Positions 1 through 12,273 of a stretch of DNA of 64,000 nucleotides are shown here, in pieces (positions within the stretch are counted from its first letter, which is position 1; every line of letters starts with the position of its first letter). The stretch comes from Trichosporon coremiiforme. Lineage: Eukaryota; Basidiomycota; Tremellomycetes; Trichosporonales; Trichosporonaceae. The notes under the pieces are model-generated. The model saw only the letters and a list, made by a program, of their open reading frames with translations, did no database searches and was not told the DNA's origin. The DNA is taken from positions 372,001-436,000 of the forward strand of contig BCJJ01000008.1 in the NCBI GenBank assembly GCA_039545355.1, given 5' to 3'. Position numbers and translations under genes: made by a program.

Positions 1-1158
1 CTCAGCTTCGCTAATCCCTCCAAGCTGGCAAACTGACGAGCTGGAGAAAAGGCTGGAATTCGTCCCCGCCATATCCGTGAGACAAGTTCGGCATTGACTT
101 CCATCTTTCCAGCAAGCAGCACTTTGTCATTTTCGAATCGTCAGCAGTCCGAAGCCGGTTTGTGGAAATCGCGCACCAACTCCAATACGTATCTTCGTAC
201 CTTCCGATGCGATCGCCCCATGCCTCAGTCCTTCCCGGACATAACGTTGCAGTCCCTCTGGATGTCGAGGCTGTGACAGGAGTTACCAAAGAGGCAGCTA
301 CGGCAGCTATAGCAGCAAAGGCAACTACGGCAGCAAAGGGTCGGGATGGGTCCGGCGAATGCCCAACATTCAACATCGCATGTCCTCTTTCAATCCGGCA
401 GTGCCTTGTCCCCTCCTTGATGCCTCGGGCGATGCTTGACTTTCCCGAGAATCTTGCGCTCGATTGGTCCCCCCCCGGGCCCCCGACTGACACGCCTGCT
501 TGGGTGCTGCGGTGACTCCCCGATCACCTGTGACCCGACGTCACGGTGCACACGACGGGCGATCCGATGTCGATATGCGCTGTAGTGATTCCTCCCACGC
601 GCCTCCGTGCCGCTTGTCCTCTCTCAGGCAACCCCACGTTTCCAGCCATCGATCGCGCAGCCCCCCTGCTGTGCACACGGAGCCCTATCGAGCCCCGAGT
701 GCCTTGTTTGCCTGTGATTGTTCCGGGCTGGAGCCGCGATCCATGCCCGCGGGGCTCTCAGCCTGTGCTGGTCACCTGCACACGGCACGGAGACTCATAA
801 TTGCAGGGGCGCGTCAGTGCCGCACATAACTGCAAACAGGCTTCTCCGAGGATGACTGGACAAACCTTGACGGACTGCGGACAGTCCTTGGAACGAGCCC
901 GCGTGCATACAAGTTTCGTCGCATCCGGGGTAAACTAGGTAGAGTTACATTGGGGCCCAAACACCCCCCTTGCTTCTCGTGCAGATAATCACAAATCGTA
1001 CCCAAAAATAGAGACTCGACCGGAGCCGCGGTCCGTAGCTGTCCGGACCGTATGGGATCGTTCCTGATCACAGCGAGTAGAGTCGCATCATGCCTGCGCA
1101 GAGTCAGCCAACCGTTCACAGTGCCAAGGGGAAGAATGACCACCAACCTCGCTCTCCC
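1..1158. other. No recognisable gene
   Basis: Open frames here (up to about 160 codons) show no family I recognise, no coding-like third-position bias and no splice-linked extension. The right part is the 3' flank of the minus-strand regulator that ends at 1159. The left edge may hold the end of a gene lying outside the window, but nothing supports a call. Confidence 0.5.
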
Positions 1159-2974
1159 TCAGCACATCCACAGATATTCCAGTGACTGCAAAGAGACGGG
1201 TCGCACCGTAGGATTACTATGTGTGCCACCTACCTGGATGACCATTGATGGTTCGGTGCGCGACTTGTACTCGATCGTCAGGGGGGTTAACACTGCGCTG
1301 ACCACTAGTGGCAGCCCGAACGTGTCAAACATGACAGACGCGCTGAGCAGGTGCGTCTTGGTCGGATCCGCGTTCTTTGTCAACGCCACAGGAACAGTCA
1401 CGTCGAACGTGGACCGATCGGCGAGGTTGATGAGCACCTTGGACGCATAGTCCTCCCAGTAGTCCTGGAACGAAGCAGAGTCCAGGATCTGTAGATCGTC
1501 AGTTTGTCCATGCCTGTGCGGAGAGGCTTTTCTACTCCTGCCGGGGCACTCACGTGGTAAATGCAGAGCTTCCCGGACCGCAGGTTGTCCAGCGGGACCT
1601 CAAGTAACCGCGCCATGCGCGTGTTGCCGCCGTTGATGTCGCCTGTCCGCCGCCAGACGAGAGCAGGTACGGGCAAAGCGTCGCTAAGGCTCTGCCATTG
1701 TCGGACGAAGGAGACGAACTGGATCTCTGCCTGAATGTTCTGATCGTCCGAGTACTGGGAAAGGCAGCTGTGAAGGATCGGCTTGAAGCGGTCCGTAGCA
1801 GCCGATACGCGGGCCTTGAAGGTCGGATCACCGAGCTCGTTCGTGTATGTCCGTAGCCTCGAGTAGCCAAACGTATAATCTGTTGCGGTTAACAGATCTG
1901 CCACGAGTAGATGCCACTGCCACTCACTATACGGTGTGACGTGTTCGTCGACGCTGTTGCTCTGGGCACCGTGGACTGTGCTGGGTGATTGCGACGTCGC
2001 CGCGATGCGCGCTGCGTCCTGCGATCCTCCCTGGGCTGGCGAATTCGATTGCGCCGCGGGTCCGGGCGTAGGCGCAGGCAGCGACATGGGCGCGGGCGCA
2101 GCTGGTGTGCTAGCATAATTATTGAGCCACGAGACGTCCTGGTGATTCCCCGACTGCGGTGTCCCAGAGTGCAATGGATCTAACATGCCTTCGACGAGGG
2201 CGCTCCACGAGAAGTTTTCCGGAACGGGACCGTTGGACGAGGTATTGCTCTGACCGAGGGACTGCTCGTACCATAGTCTGTTGCCGACTGTTGTCTGTTG
2301 CTGCTGTTGCTGTTGCTGCTGCTGCTGCTGCTGCTGTGGCGGCATCTGGGGAGCCCCCTGGCCCTCATTGATGGACGGCAGGGTTTGTGGCCGGAACGAG
2401 TCGACGGGCGAAGTCATCATGTGAACCGCGTTCATCATGTCTGGGCCGTTCGTAGCGGCGGAGGGCGACACGACGTTTCGCTGCGAGCTAGACCCAGCCA
2501 TGCTGCCCTCGTCCGAGCCAGGCGGGTGTCCATTTCGCTCAGGCCGATCACCACTATCCACGGATGTCGCTGTCTGTGACTGGGATGCACGTCGCTTCTG
2601 AGGGACCGTTCGCGAGTTGGCGCCCGCCTGTTGCTGAGCTGCCTGTTGCGCCGCCTGCTGCTGGAGTTGCTCAGCCTCGTCTGCCAGGCAGAGCTGGGCA
2701 ATGTCTCGCTTAATGCTGGGTCGTCAGTACCGGATTTGCTTGAACTGCTTACCATCTCTGGCATGGCCGTGTGTCTTCGCATGTCGTATGACTCTTTCGG
2801 CAGTACTTGCATGCCTGTAGAACGTTAGCTCGCTTGGACCGGAAGGAATGGAACAGGACCCGTCGACACTAACTCGTTGACATTTGACTTTTTCTGTGGA
2901 GGTCAGCCACCAATACACACAAGCTACGCACTGAGAGGTTGCTGCCCGTTGTCCTCCTGGAGGTACTTGTACAT
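1159..2974 (-). CDS. Zn2Cys6 + PAS transcription factor, Ert1/AcuK (gluconeogenesis regulator) type
   Basis: Predicted nuclear DNA-binding regulator of 522 aa. My splicing: 2974-2932, 2893-2874, 2814-2753, 2715-1554, 1488-1234, 1185-1159. The joins restore a complete binuclear zinc cluster, C23-x2-C26-x6-C33-x5-C39-x2-C42-x8-C51, beginning ACKYCRKSH. The second half of the cluster appears only after removing a 37-nt intron. A glutamine/proline/serine-rich linker with polyQ follows, then a C-terminal PAS-like domain with PALVWRRTGDI, GKLCIYH and TPLTIEYKS. That order and these motifs are characteristic of Ert1/AcuK/AcuM proteins, which activate gluconeogenic genes such as PEPCK and FBPase in other fungi. 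The family is well supported; the target genes are inference. Family members are usually longer at the N terminus. ATG 2974 is the only good start I see, but an upstream exon cannot be excluded. The leader (3000-3250) is CA/CT-rich on the coding strand. Confidence 0.82.
2294..2336. repeat. CAG/CTG repeat encoding polyglutamine
   Basis: An interrupted CTG run on the + strand (CAG on the coding strand) inside the Ert1-like gene, giving about 14 consecutive Gln. It lies in the low-complexity linker between zinc cluster and PAS region and is likely length-variable between strains. Confidence 0.85.
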
Positions 2975-5900
2975 GACCGCGGCTATCTTGGGCGAAGCAG
3001 CGGATGTCGCTCGAGGTGGGCCGCGGAGATCGGTGGAGGGTGACGGCGAAGAGTGGAGCAACGACCCGATGCTAGGAATGTGAGAATGAAGGAACAAGCG
3101 ACGAGGAGGTTGAGGGCAAGAGTAAAAAGTTGGGCGTGTAAGTGGCAAGTTGGTTTGTGCGTGTGTGGGTGTATGCGATGTGGGGTTGTTAAGAGTAGGA
3201 TATCGAAGTGAGTTCGGATGGAGGAACGAGTAGTCACCAGGGTGTCGAAGACCAGACCGACCGGCGGCTGTGAATTGATTCCTTGGTGGTCAGTGGTGGT
3301 GGTGCGGAGGGTGGACGGTGCGTCTATGCCTAGGTCTCTGCGTGTGTTTCCATTCTCATGCCATCGGAGCACAGGCTTTCAGCCATGCGCCAACCCAACC
3401 GACCGGGGACCGGGCAACGGCCAACGTGCAGAGGCTGGCTGGTTTGTCGCGCCGCCCGTGCCCGTTCCATTGCACAGTGCTGCTCGCGAGGTGCTCTGAT
3501 GTTGACTCGCGCTGTCCCCGTCTGCGTTCACATTCCCTCTCTCCGTCCCTCCACCTTGGGACCCACCCTGTGCCGGGTCTGGGTGTGCGGATGTGCCCCA
3601 GCCCAGCGATATGACCGTTTCGCTTAGCCGAACACAGGGAGCGCAAGGGGGCAAGCTGGGCAAGGAAGGCGACCCCCGCATTTTTACTCCCGTCCCTGAA
3701 TCCACAACACCTGGGCACCAGAGCCACTGCTCCTCTGCCGCTTCCATGTCCCTTCATGCTGCATGCTGTACGTTGCGCACTGGTAACTGTTCACCGGCCT
3801 CGTCGGAAGGGAAACCAAACCCAACCTTTCGGAAACTAGCTGTCCGGAGCCGGTCGTCCTCATGCTGCACATATGATCCATATGATCACCTGCTCGTTCA
3901 TTTCCCGAACACGATCTCCAAACGTCGAAATAGACCCTCGGTCAGCTGTCAGGCCCCAGGACCCGTACCCAGGCCCGTATACCGCCCAGTTCCCAGTTGA
4001 GCACTATCTCAACGCCTCATGCCGCCTCAAAGCGGAGCGCGCGCCCTCATGCCAGCCCTCCCCCACTTTTGCCACTACTCGCATGCGCACTTTTGGCAGA
4101 TATGGCAGCCTGGACAATGCAAATAACGCCTACCGAAATACAGATCGACGCCTTGGCGCTCGGACATGAGCGATAGACTCTGCCTCGTACAACCGCGGAC
4201 TAGCTTTTCTGGCGACCTTGACGAGCTCAGTCCTCACCATCACGTTCCCGTTACATTCACCTGTGCAGACATCGTTATTTAAGGTTGTTCGTCTCCTGCG
4301 CGTAACCGACCTCAAGCATAGCGGTCGGAGCTTAAAAGTCTGGCAGGAAAGCAAACTGCGCCTCGCCCCCGATCACTGATTAGATACCAGGACGTTACTA
4401 ATGGGCACGCTCATTTGCGCACTCTCACCCACACACCTACCCAGCAACAAAGCGTGATGACATGCCCGAGCATTTCGGGCCGCACTGCGTCCTGCCCGAT
4501 GTCTTTTCGTGCCCGACGTCTAGACCCGACGGTCTCGACTAAGACGGGATCAGGCAGTTTTGGGTCGAAGTACGTCGACGGCACAGCTAAGCATCCTCTT
4601 GATGTGCCTGGCCCCAACTCCAAAAAGGTACTGGATATACCTGCCTCACCTGCCTTCAGCGGACAATCATGCGGGTGAGATGGTAGGTACTGCAGCGGCC
4701 GGCCATAATCGGCCGTCTGGTTCGTGGAGCGCATGGAGTTCTGCTGCAGGGGCCGAGAAATCGGCACACGACTAAGGACCCCTGTCTAGTCCCCGACCGA
4801 GTCCCCGTTGTTATCACCTTTCTACATCCGCCTATCCCGCAGATCCACAGATCAGCCGGGCAACTCTGCTATAGATGGAGCAGCTCATGGCTACCAGTGA
4901 TCCCCACTAGGAGCTTGGAGGAGGGCTGGCAGCACAGACAACAAAGTGAACAGCGGGCTCCAGTGTTTCGATCTTAGAGGCAGTGTGGAAGATTTGGCGA
5001 CCGAGCCGAGCAAAACGAGCAGATCTTGAGTTCGCCGGTCTGGATCGGCCTCATGTCCTCATCCGCGGTAGCGCGCAGTGGGCTCGTGCGATGGTCCCAC
5101 ACGCATCGCACTGGGATATCCAACGAATGGTCTGCATCGAGAGTATCGGCCCAGTCTGGCACCATTTGACGGGTTGCAGAGGAAGAGCCAGACATTCTAC
5201 TCGGCGAGACCGCAGGCACCGGTTCTCGCCAGGACCCAATCGTCGTGGGTTCAAACCTCATCGGCACCGATCACAGTGAGCCCCACAGTGGCGTAAATGA
5301 GCAACTCGCAACCTCCGACCCAACGTCACCTCCATCGTGTTCCTGCGGTGTCGTCCATAACTCAGTCTGATCTTCAACGTCATCTCAATTCTGGACGTTC
5401 ACTAACCTAACAACTGGGAGCCCGCTTGTCTCCGCTCCTCGCAGCAGAGCTAGAGTCCCCTCTCAAGCCAGCCGGCACCCTTCCGTCGCTGTCACGAGGA
5501 AGACACCCGGTTCACCATATCAAACACTGATGGGTCGTAGCTGACAAGGGCGTCATCATCTGTGACCTTCGCAACGGTGGTGCTTCACAGCCAGCAGTCG
5601 TTGACCCTTTAGCATCGGCGTAGTGGGTTGCATATTCCCACTGCAAGCCAAGACACGTCGCAGCGCACGGTACTCCAGCGCGACGGGTCCTCTTACCAAC
5701 CGGTTCGTGTATTGCTCTCTCGTTGTCTCTGAAATTACCTTGTTCGTGAGCGAAGTTGGGAAACCAGTAGGTCGATGCGGGACAGAGGAGGGGTGGACTG
5801 TCTCATCGAACCGCGTCCAGCTGTTGCCTTCCTTGACGCTGACCCTGGGCTGCAGCCTACACCCCGGTTGCCCCAACTGCACAATCGAGGGGCTTCAGTA

Positions 5901-6795
5901 AGGGCGCTTCCAAAGCAGTTTCTGGGCGTATACAGCTCTCCATGTCGCAGATGCAGCAGGCTTGGGGTGCTGGACAAGAGTTACCCGTGCATTCAGCGAC
6001 AACGCGCACTCCAACGCAAAACGACCCTTGTCAATCGGACTACCTCTCCATGTTCCAAAGCCGCGTCCTTCCTTGCCAGGGGTACCCTAGGCCCTTCCTC
6101 TCGGTAGCGTCCAGGCGAATGGGAAACTGCAAGAGATCAGTTTGGTCGTCTGCGCCCGGCACACCCTTCCGCCATTCAGATTACACTCCCGAACACCTTT
6201 GCGTCGGAGGGCGCGGCGTCATCAGGCACATGCAATGCGGACCGTAGCCCGGATCCACGCAGCAACAGTCTATGCGCCCAGCGCGCCCAGTCGAGTCTGG
6301 CCCACATGTGAGAAGAGGGCGCCGCTCACGCTGATCCACTGTTGTCGATGCCTACGATGTGCGTCTGAAACACGCACCATAACAGCGATTCATTATCTAC
6401 GCTTCCAAGGCATCCCGGGTCGCGAACAAGTTGCTTCGCACCGAGCTTGCCCAGGCTTTAGCCATGCTGCATTCTCCTCGACCCAGGTCCAGAGCCTGGC
6501 GCCTGCGCACACGTCCGTGATGAGTGTACAGGTGAGCACACAGCTCGCCCCGCTGCCCCTCGTCGGACCGACGGCGTTGTGTCTTCCTCCTGCAAGTTGA
6601 CTGACATTGTTGTTGCCTTCGCCAAGTTCTTCCCTGTCGCCTCGCCTCAGCTCGGACAATAGAGAGCAGACGGCAAACGCAACAATACACGATTGCCTCA
6701 ACCGTAATTGTCGCCCGAAGACGGAGCGGCCACGATCCAGTTTCAACTTCTTCCTCTTCACGGCACGCCGCAAGCGCCGAAGGACGACTAAAGCA
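2975..6795. other. Gene-free interval, 3.8 kb
   Basis: No recognisable protein family, RNA gene or element on either strand. Only short overlapping open frames without coding bias occur. It contains the 5' region of the minus-strand Ert1-like gene (about 2975-3400, T/G-rich on +) and the promoter and leader of the membrane-protein gene starting at 6796. In-frame ATGs occur upstream of 6796 (e.g. 6607), but they would bury the signal peptide. Confidence 0.5.
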
Positions 6796-8607
6796 ATGCT
6801 TGCCCTCCTCGTGCTTTTCGGGAGCGCCCTCGCGGTACCCCTCTCCGTGCCCATCTCGCCTCTGTCGCCCATCATCGTCTACGATCCCATCACCTACAGC
6901 GGTAACGAGGCAGATGGGTGGTCGTGGACAATCCCCAAGGTCGAGTGGGAGCCCCCCATGCTGGGCGAGGGTGCTGGGCTGAACGTCTCCCGCCCCGACG
7001 CCAAGTTTGCGGTCGACTTCACCGGCACCGGCATGTTCCTGAACGGGAGCGCGACGACGAACACGACCATCATCCGCATGTGGGACAACCAGGAGCTCAC
7101 TGCCAAGTTTGACCCATACACCTTTGCCGGCTCCTACAAGGTGAACCTCGATGCCGACGGGCACGTCTTCGGCAAGAGCATGGAGCACTCCTGGGGCCTG
7201 CGCCTCGCCAACGGCAGTCTTGCTGTCGATCAGATTGTCATCCAGACCCAGATCGACGCCGCCTACACTGCTGGTCGGGAGGCGCCCGAACTCACCCAGC
7301 AGCCTGTTCTGAACAACACCAAGAAGAACCCCATGTACAACTGGGAGGGCGACTGGGACTGGGTCCAGGAGTTCGATCCCGGCAGTGAGTGTGACCTTCC
7401 CTCGGGCGACGCTCTTCCGCCCAGCTCATCTTCCCCTGCTGACCCCAGAATTCAACGACAAGCAGCCTCACGCACGCGGCAAGCCAGGTGCTCGAGTCTG
7501 GTGGGAGGTCCCCGAGGGCGTGGCATACCTGGTCATTGGCGGCTTTGTCGGCTACGAGGGCGGGACGTACGAGGTCGAGCTGTGGCCGTCACCAGGCAAC
7601 TCATCCCAATGGGACTACAACGCCTCGCGCCCTTTCGAGCTCATCACGCAGATGTTCGTGACGCCCCTCGACCCGAAGACGCGTTACACCGTCCGGCTGA
7701 CGAACACGGACGAGAAGGCGACGCTCAAGTTCCGCCAGGCGCGCTACAAGTTCACGAACCAGGATACGGCCGACGCCTTCGAGGCGCTCTCCGCCCAGCT
7801 GCCCCACGGCGACAAAAGGAAGAACATCGGCGCCATTGTCGGCGGCACAGTAGGTCCTCCCCGCGGTAGTGGCTGACTGTAGATTGGCGGAGTTGTGGGC
7901 GTGGCGCTGATCGCTCTCGCTGTCTCCTTCTTCCTGCGCCATCGCAAGGCTCAGGAGCCCGTTTGGGAAGAGTAAGCTGTTCCGCCATCATTGATAGCTG
8001 ATAGCAGCTCACACATGGACCTGACCGAAGAGCCTCAAGTGATGGTGCCGTACAGCGAGACAGTCTCTCAGCGCGGCTCGTGAGTACTATATCCATTAGA
8101 GCTACGGCTGACAACAGCCGTGCCCATTCCGAGTCGGGGTGGCGTTCGAGCGTCACCTCTGCTCCTTCGTTTGACCCAAAGGGCCGCCGCATCCCCTCTC
8201 CTCGCGTGCAGCAGGAGTCGGATGCGGGCACCATCGTCGTTCCGCCCAGCTACGACCCGGCGTGGGCCAACAATAGCACCGTCGGCCATGCTCCTCCCGG
8301 CGGCCTCTCGCCTGCCAGCCCCGAAACGCCCAACGAGAGCTACGCTGATCGCGGCACTTCCGCCAGCCCCGTCAGTCCCTCGAACACAGACGCGAAGCTC
8401 CTAACCTCGTCTCCCAACACGTCTGGCTCGAGCGCTGGTGCCGAAGGTGTCTCCAAACGTCTCAGCGAGAAGGCGCAGTATGTTGCTGAACTCTCGGCGG
8501 CAGAGGAGGGGCAGCAGCCCCCTAACAACGCGTTCGGGGACGAGAAAGAAGGGCTGAGCTTGGTTACCGCCAAGCCAAGCCTGTCTAAAGCGGGAACGGG
8601 GGCTTAG
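6796..8607 (+). CDS. Putative type I single-pass plasma-membrane protein, unknown function
   Basis: Predicted 546 aa from five exons: 6796-7384, 7449-7849, 7883-7971, 8008-8079, 8118-8607; all phases agree. The start is chosen because the protein then opens with a signal peptide (MLALLVLFGSALAVPL). The roughly 340-residue ectodomain has many N-glycosylation sequons (NVS, NGS, NTT, NSS). It contains two beta-rich stretches, around FAVDFTGTGMFLNG and VAYLVIGGFVGYEGG, that look like the galactose-binding-like jelly-rolls common in basidiomycete membrane proteins. A small-residue transmembrane helix follows (IGGVVGVALIALAVSFFL) with a basic stop (RHRK). The cytoplasmic tail is Ser/Pro-rich and unstructured. 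The architecture resembles fungal wall-stress sensors or Skg6/Mid2-like proteins. No catalytic motif is seen, and the function is unknown. Confidence 0.75.
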
Positions 8608-9993
8608 TCCCTTGCTTGCTCGGTGCGGGCTGCGGCACGAGCCCGTGGCCCCTGTGTTGTAGTGTGAGTAGTTAGACATTTGGATCTAGTTCCCCGTCCG
8701 AAGCAGACTGCGCGACGGCGGCGGTTGTGAGAGACGCGTCAGAGGCGATGGGGAGCGAATCGATAGCGAATCAGTACCGTTCTTGAATGCCTCTGTTACT
8801 AGTGAACGCCTGGCACTTGGGGCTATTACATGCGCACAGCAGCTGCTGAGCCCGCTGATCTCAAAGAGTTGGGACGAGTGGAACCAGTGCCAGTACCTGA
8901 TACCTGGCCCAGAACCTAATCGCTGACCCAGGAGACAATCCGCACCGCCTCGCGCGCGGTGATCCGTCCTCGCCCGCTTCCCCTTTACCTTCCTCCTCTT
9001 CCCCTCCGGCCCCTGCGGTGTAGCTTCACGGCCATGAGAACACCGGTACCTCACCCGACACCACATCGGGTTATTTATACCTTGAGCATGCTGCACTGCA
9101 ATGACCTGATTGGCATCCTCATGACGAATCACGGAGTGCGTAAGATGTGGCAAGAAGAGGACGGCGGAGGAGCACAGGTTCGGAGATCACGGGAATGTAG
9201 CCACTTGGAATTGGCCGATTCCAGCCAAATGCTAGCCGAGGCATGAGTTAGTCGGAGGATAACCTTCAATCCAGGCGCGCTAGGCGTGGCTCTGGCGGTC
9301 CGAGCATGGCAACACACCGCGATCGTGCCCTCTTCTGCATGTAACCAACCGGGCTGTGCGAGGCTGGCGGAATGCATAACCCCAGCTCATCAATGCATTT
9401 GCGAGGCATGCGAGGAGGGCACAGGGAAGAGCTTTGTGGGACGATCAGGATGCAGGATGTGGCTGGAGAGCAGGGCGGCAAGGGGTACAAGTCTTGGGCG
9501 GCAGGGGTGCGGGTGCCATGGTAGATCATTCCTGCGATCAAACGATCATGCACACGACACAGCTTTGGGGGCATGATCGTCGCTTCTTGGTTCGTTCCTC
9601 CGCGTCCTCCGATTCTCCCATCCTATCGCCACCACCCACTGCACACACTAGTACACTAACGTGCACTATCAAGGCGTAGCGCGCGGATGCAAGATGGTCA
9701 GATCTCATCGAGAGTCCGATCCGCACTTGGCGTCCTTTGCACTGATCCTCTTCAACCTCATTCTTGCGGCCGGACAGCAGTACAGCAGACAGCGGTCAGG
9801 TTGAACGAGGCCGAGCTCGACCCAAGAGTGAGACACCGCGGCCAGGTCCAGTCCATGCTTGATAGGCTCGATCCCGATTAGTCAGAACGAGGAACATAGG
9901 GACGCCCCAGGTCCAGAGAGCTCCTCAACCTCACCGTAATCGCCCTGGTCCTGGTATCTCGTACGCCCTGGTCTCACTCGTCATATCTCATCT

Positions 9994-10018
9994 AGCTTGC
10001 AGCTTGCAGCTTGCAGCT
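9994..10018. repeat. Short tandem repeat (AGCTTGC)3
   Basis: Three and a half perfect copies of the 7-mer AGCTTGC, ending in AGCT. It lies in non-coding DNA and is likely a slippage product. Confidence 0.85.
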
Positions 10019-10397
10019 CACGGGCTCCCGGCAGACCGCTCCGGGCTCCGAACTCCGCACTCGGTGTTCAGGTCCGGCCCTCAGCTAGCTGGCCCAACTC
10101 AAGAATCACCTGTGCGCCAGTCCTTAACTCCTCGCTCGACACTTCTCAATGCAGAGCGAGCTGCACGGACGATTTCCGCCACCGAGTTAGTTCTTCTTAA
10201 CAATACCTCTTCGCAGCACGGGCACGACTCTCGACTGACGCCCAGACGACGTCAACACTGTGCACGCAGCACACAAGCACTGTACATCGCCTTCCTCCTC
10301 CCCTTCACTTCCTTATAACCCACAAGCACAAATCGAAACGACAGCCGCTGTCACGCACGCAGCTAGCACCGTGCACCACATTGCATTCGCCGTGCAA

Positions 10398-10423
10398 CGA
10401 CGCAGCGACGCAACGACGCAACG
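10398..10423. repeat. Short tandem repeat (CGACGCAA/G)3
   Basis: Three copies of an 8-mer CGACGCAR-type unit in the C/T-rich upstream region of the gene at 11055. Confidence 0.7.
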
Positions 10424-11054
10424 ATTGGCTCCTGCACTTCTCACGTTACAGCTTGGACGTGCGCACCGACGTCGCACTAGCGCAACGCAACGAGCGCACT
10501 TGCGCGATTCTGCACAAACCAACACCTTGCCCCATCTGCACAGCCTGACACTCCACTGGGGGTCCTTTCACCTTGTCTTGCCTCAACGTCTTCCTTCCCC
10601 CGACAACTTCCTCCGTTCCACTCTGTCTCTGACACCTCGGATGTCTGCTCGCCATCCGCCTTCCTCCCTTCTCCAACTTCGGCCTCTTGTGTTCTCATCG
10701 ACACTGTGACAACGTAGCCGAACAACCCTCAGCAGTCGACTCGACACCGCCTTGCTGGCGACGATAAGATCGGCAGGAAGGACGATTGTGAACCTCGACT
10801 TCTCCTGCTTTACTCAGCGGCATTGTTCGCCGCTTCACATATCCATCTGTTCTCGACGAACCGGACTTTGACAGTGTACCCTTCCTCGACTGCTCCGTGA
10901 CATACAGTCTGCAACCCCTGGTCGCCAAAAGCTCAGAAGATTTTCTACGGTGAATCTCGGCCACCGCCATAGAGTCGTTGCTTCGTCAATCGGGTCGTAA
11001 ACGCCTGCCTGCCTTTCCTGAACGCAAGCTCTCGAGATTTGTCCGTGGATTATC

Positions 11055-12273
11055 ATGCTGCAAAATATCGGCGCCAGACCACGACTGCCCATGCATCTCG
11101 AAGCACGCCAAGAGACGACATCGACCTCTTGGGGATGGTCACAGCAGAGGGGCACGTTCTCGACTGTAATCACCCTCAGCGACGGTATTACTGTTACGCT
11201 GACGAGGTCCACAGGAAGGGACCCCGAAGCGACAGGGACTAAGGAAGGAGACGAAGAGGGCCAAGACGATAAGACTCCCTTCGTGGTACCCGCGCTGTCC
11301 CCCACCGTGATAACTTCCGACGGTGTCCCTGTCACTGTATTCCCTGCCGTCGTCTCTATGCGACCCGGCGACCAGACCGATCCGACTAAGTTCAATGGAA
11401 CCGCGGCTACCAACACGAGCACGGGTATCATCGGTAACCCGACTGGAGCCGTCGTCCAAGAAGACTGTGACCCTGGCGACATCGACGGTGCTGTGAACGT
11501 AACACTCTGTCCTACACGGGGAGAGTTGTCGGGTAACGGCACCACGAACGGAGCCGCGTCCGGAAACACTTCTGAAAGCAAGGGAGCGCCGGCTGGAGCA
11601 ATTGCAGGCGGAGTCGTAAGCTCATAGCAGGCTTCTGGCGCTGACACCACAGATTGGAGGGATCCTTGGCCTGGCCGTTCTGCTCGCGCTGTTGTTCCTG
11701 TTTCTGAGAAGGAGGAAGCGACCACAGCGGGTCGGCCGTAGTCTCGAGAAGTATGTGCCAATAACCGACGGTCCTTTGCGCCCCGCTCGGTCCGATAACG
11801 GCGCGCTGACAACAAGCGAACCATTCGTCGTCGACGACAGGAACGAGCACGGACCTGAGACGGCCTCACACAAGTCAGGAGCCAGTAAGAAGGGGTAAGT
11901 TGAACCGGACGCCGGGGACAGACAACTGACAATGCGCAGTCCCAAGACTTACTCGACAGCACAGATCGCCGAGATCGAGAAGACACGCCAGGCGAGCGGC
12001 GGCGGCAACGGTGCCGCATTCGTCCCCGTCGTGCCGTACAAGGACCACCACGAGGACAAGGAGAAGCTGGGCGTCGCTGGGCTTAGAGGGCCCGAGCGCA
12101 AACCGTCGTCGCGCGGACGGACAGATCGGACTGTGACGTCCGTGTCACTGACAGACTACGACTCGGACCATTCGATGGAAAGCCTCGACGAAAAGCCCAA
12201 GCTCGATAAGGGCAAGGGTAAGGCCAAGCTGCCGAGCGTGTGCCTCTCGGTGTCGAGCAGGGAGGACATGTGA
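11055..12273 (+). CDS. Putative single-pass membrane protein with Ser/Thr-rich ectodomain
   Basis: Predicted 378 aa; exons 11055-11615, 11653-11894, 11940-12273, phases consistent. The N-terminal half is Thr/Ser/Asn-rich with N-glycosylation sequons (NGT, NTS, NVT, NTS) and two cysteines in the CDPG...TLC region. A Gly/Ala-rich run (PAGAIAGGV) leads across intron 1 into a clear transmembrane helix, IGGILGLAVLLALLFLFL, with a basic stop RRRKRP. The charged cytoplasmic tail carries repeated Asp/Glu/Lys/Ser and ends SSREDM. The intron placed exactly before the helix is shared with the gene at 6796. No clear signal peptide follows ATG 11055, so the true start may lie in an upstream exon I could not identify. 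The layout fits Mid2/Wsc-like surface sensors, but no diagnostic domain is visible and the function is unassigned. Confidence 0.65.

Larger units (their letters stand above)
8608..11054. other. Gene-free interval, 2.4 kb
   Basis: No supported gene. The right part (about 10200-10750 on +) is strongly C/T-rich, as in leaders or promoters of fungal genes, and precedes the next membrane-protein gene. Two small tandem repeats are listed separately. Confidence 0.5.

Noticed and set aside
11..493. 160-codon minus-strand open frame at the left edge
   Set aside because: An Ala-rich stretch from a short GCA/GCC repeat gives a false helix; nothing else looks coding.
5240..5275. tRNA-like T-arm (GTGGGTTCAAACCTCAT)
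   Set aside because: The B-box and T-stem are plausible, but no acceptor 5' strand, D-arm or anticodon arm can be paired upstream on either strand.
6397..7188. Minus-strand open frame of 263 codons
   Set aside because: Overlaps the first exon of the gene at 6796, which has a signal peptide and consistent introns. The minus frame has no recognisable domain.
10835..12019. Long minus-strand open frame (394 codons)
   Set aside because: Antisense to the membrane-protein gene at 11055. Its composition (Arg/Ser/Pro) is that of a shadow frame, and the plus strand gives a clean spliced protein with a transmembrane helix.
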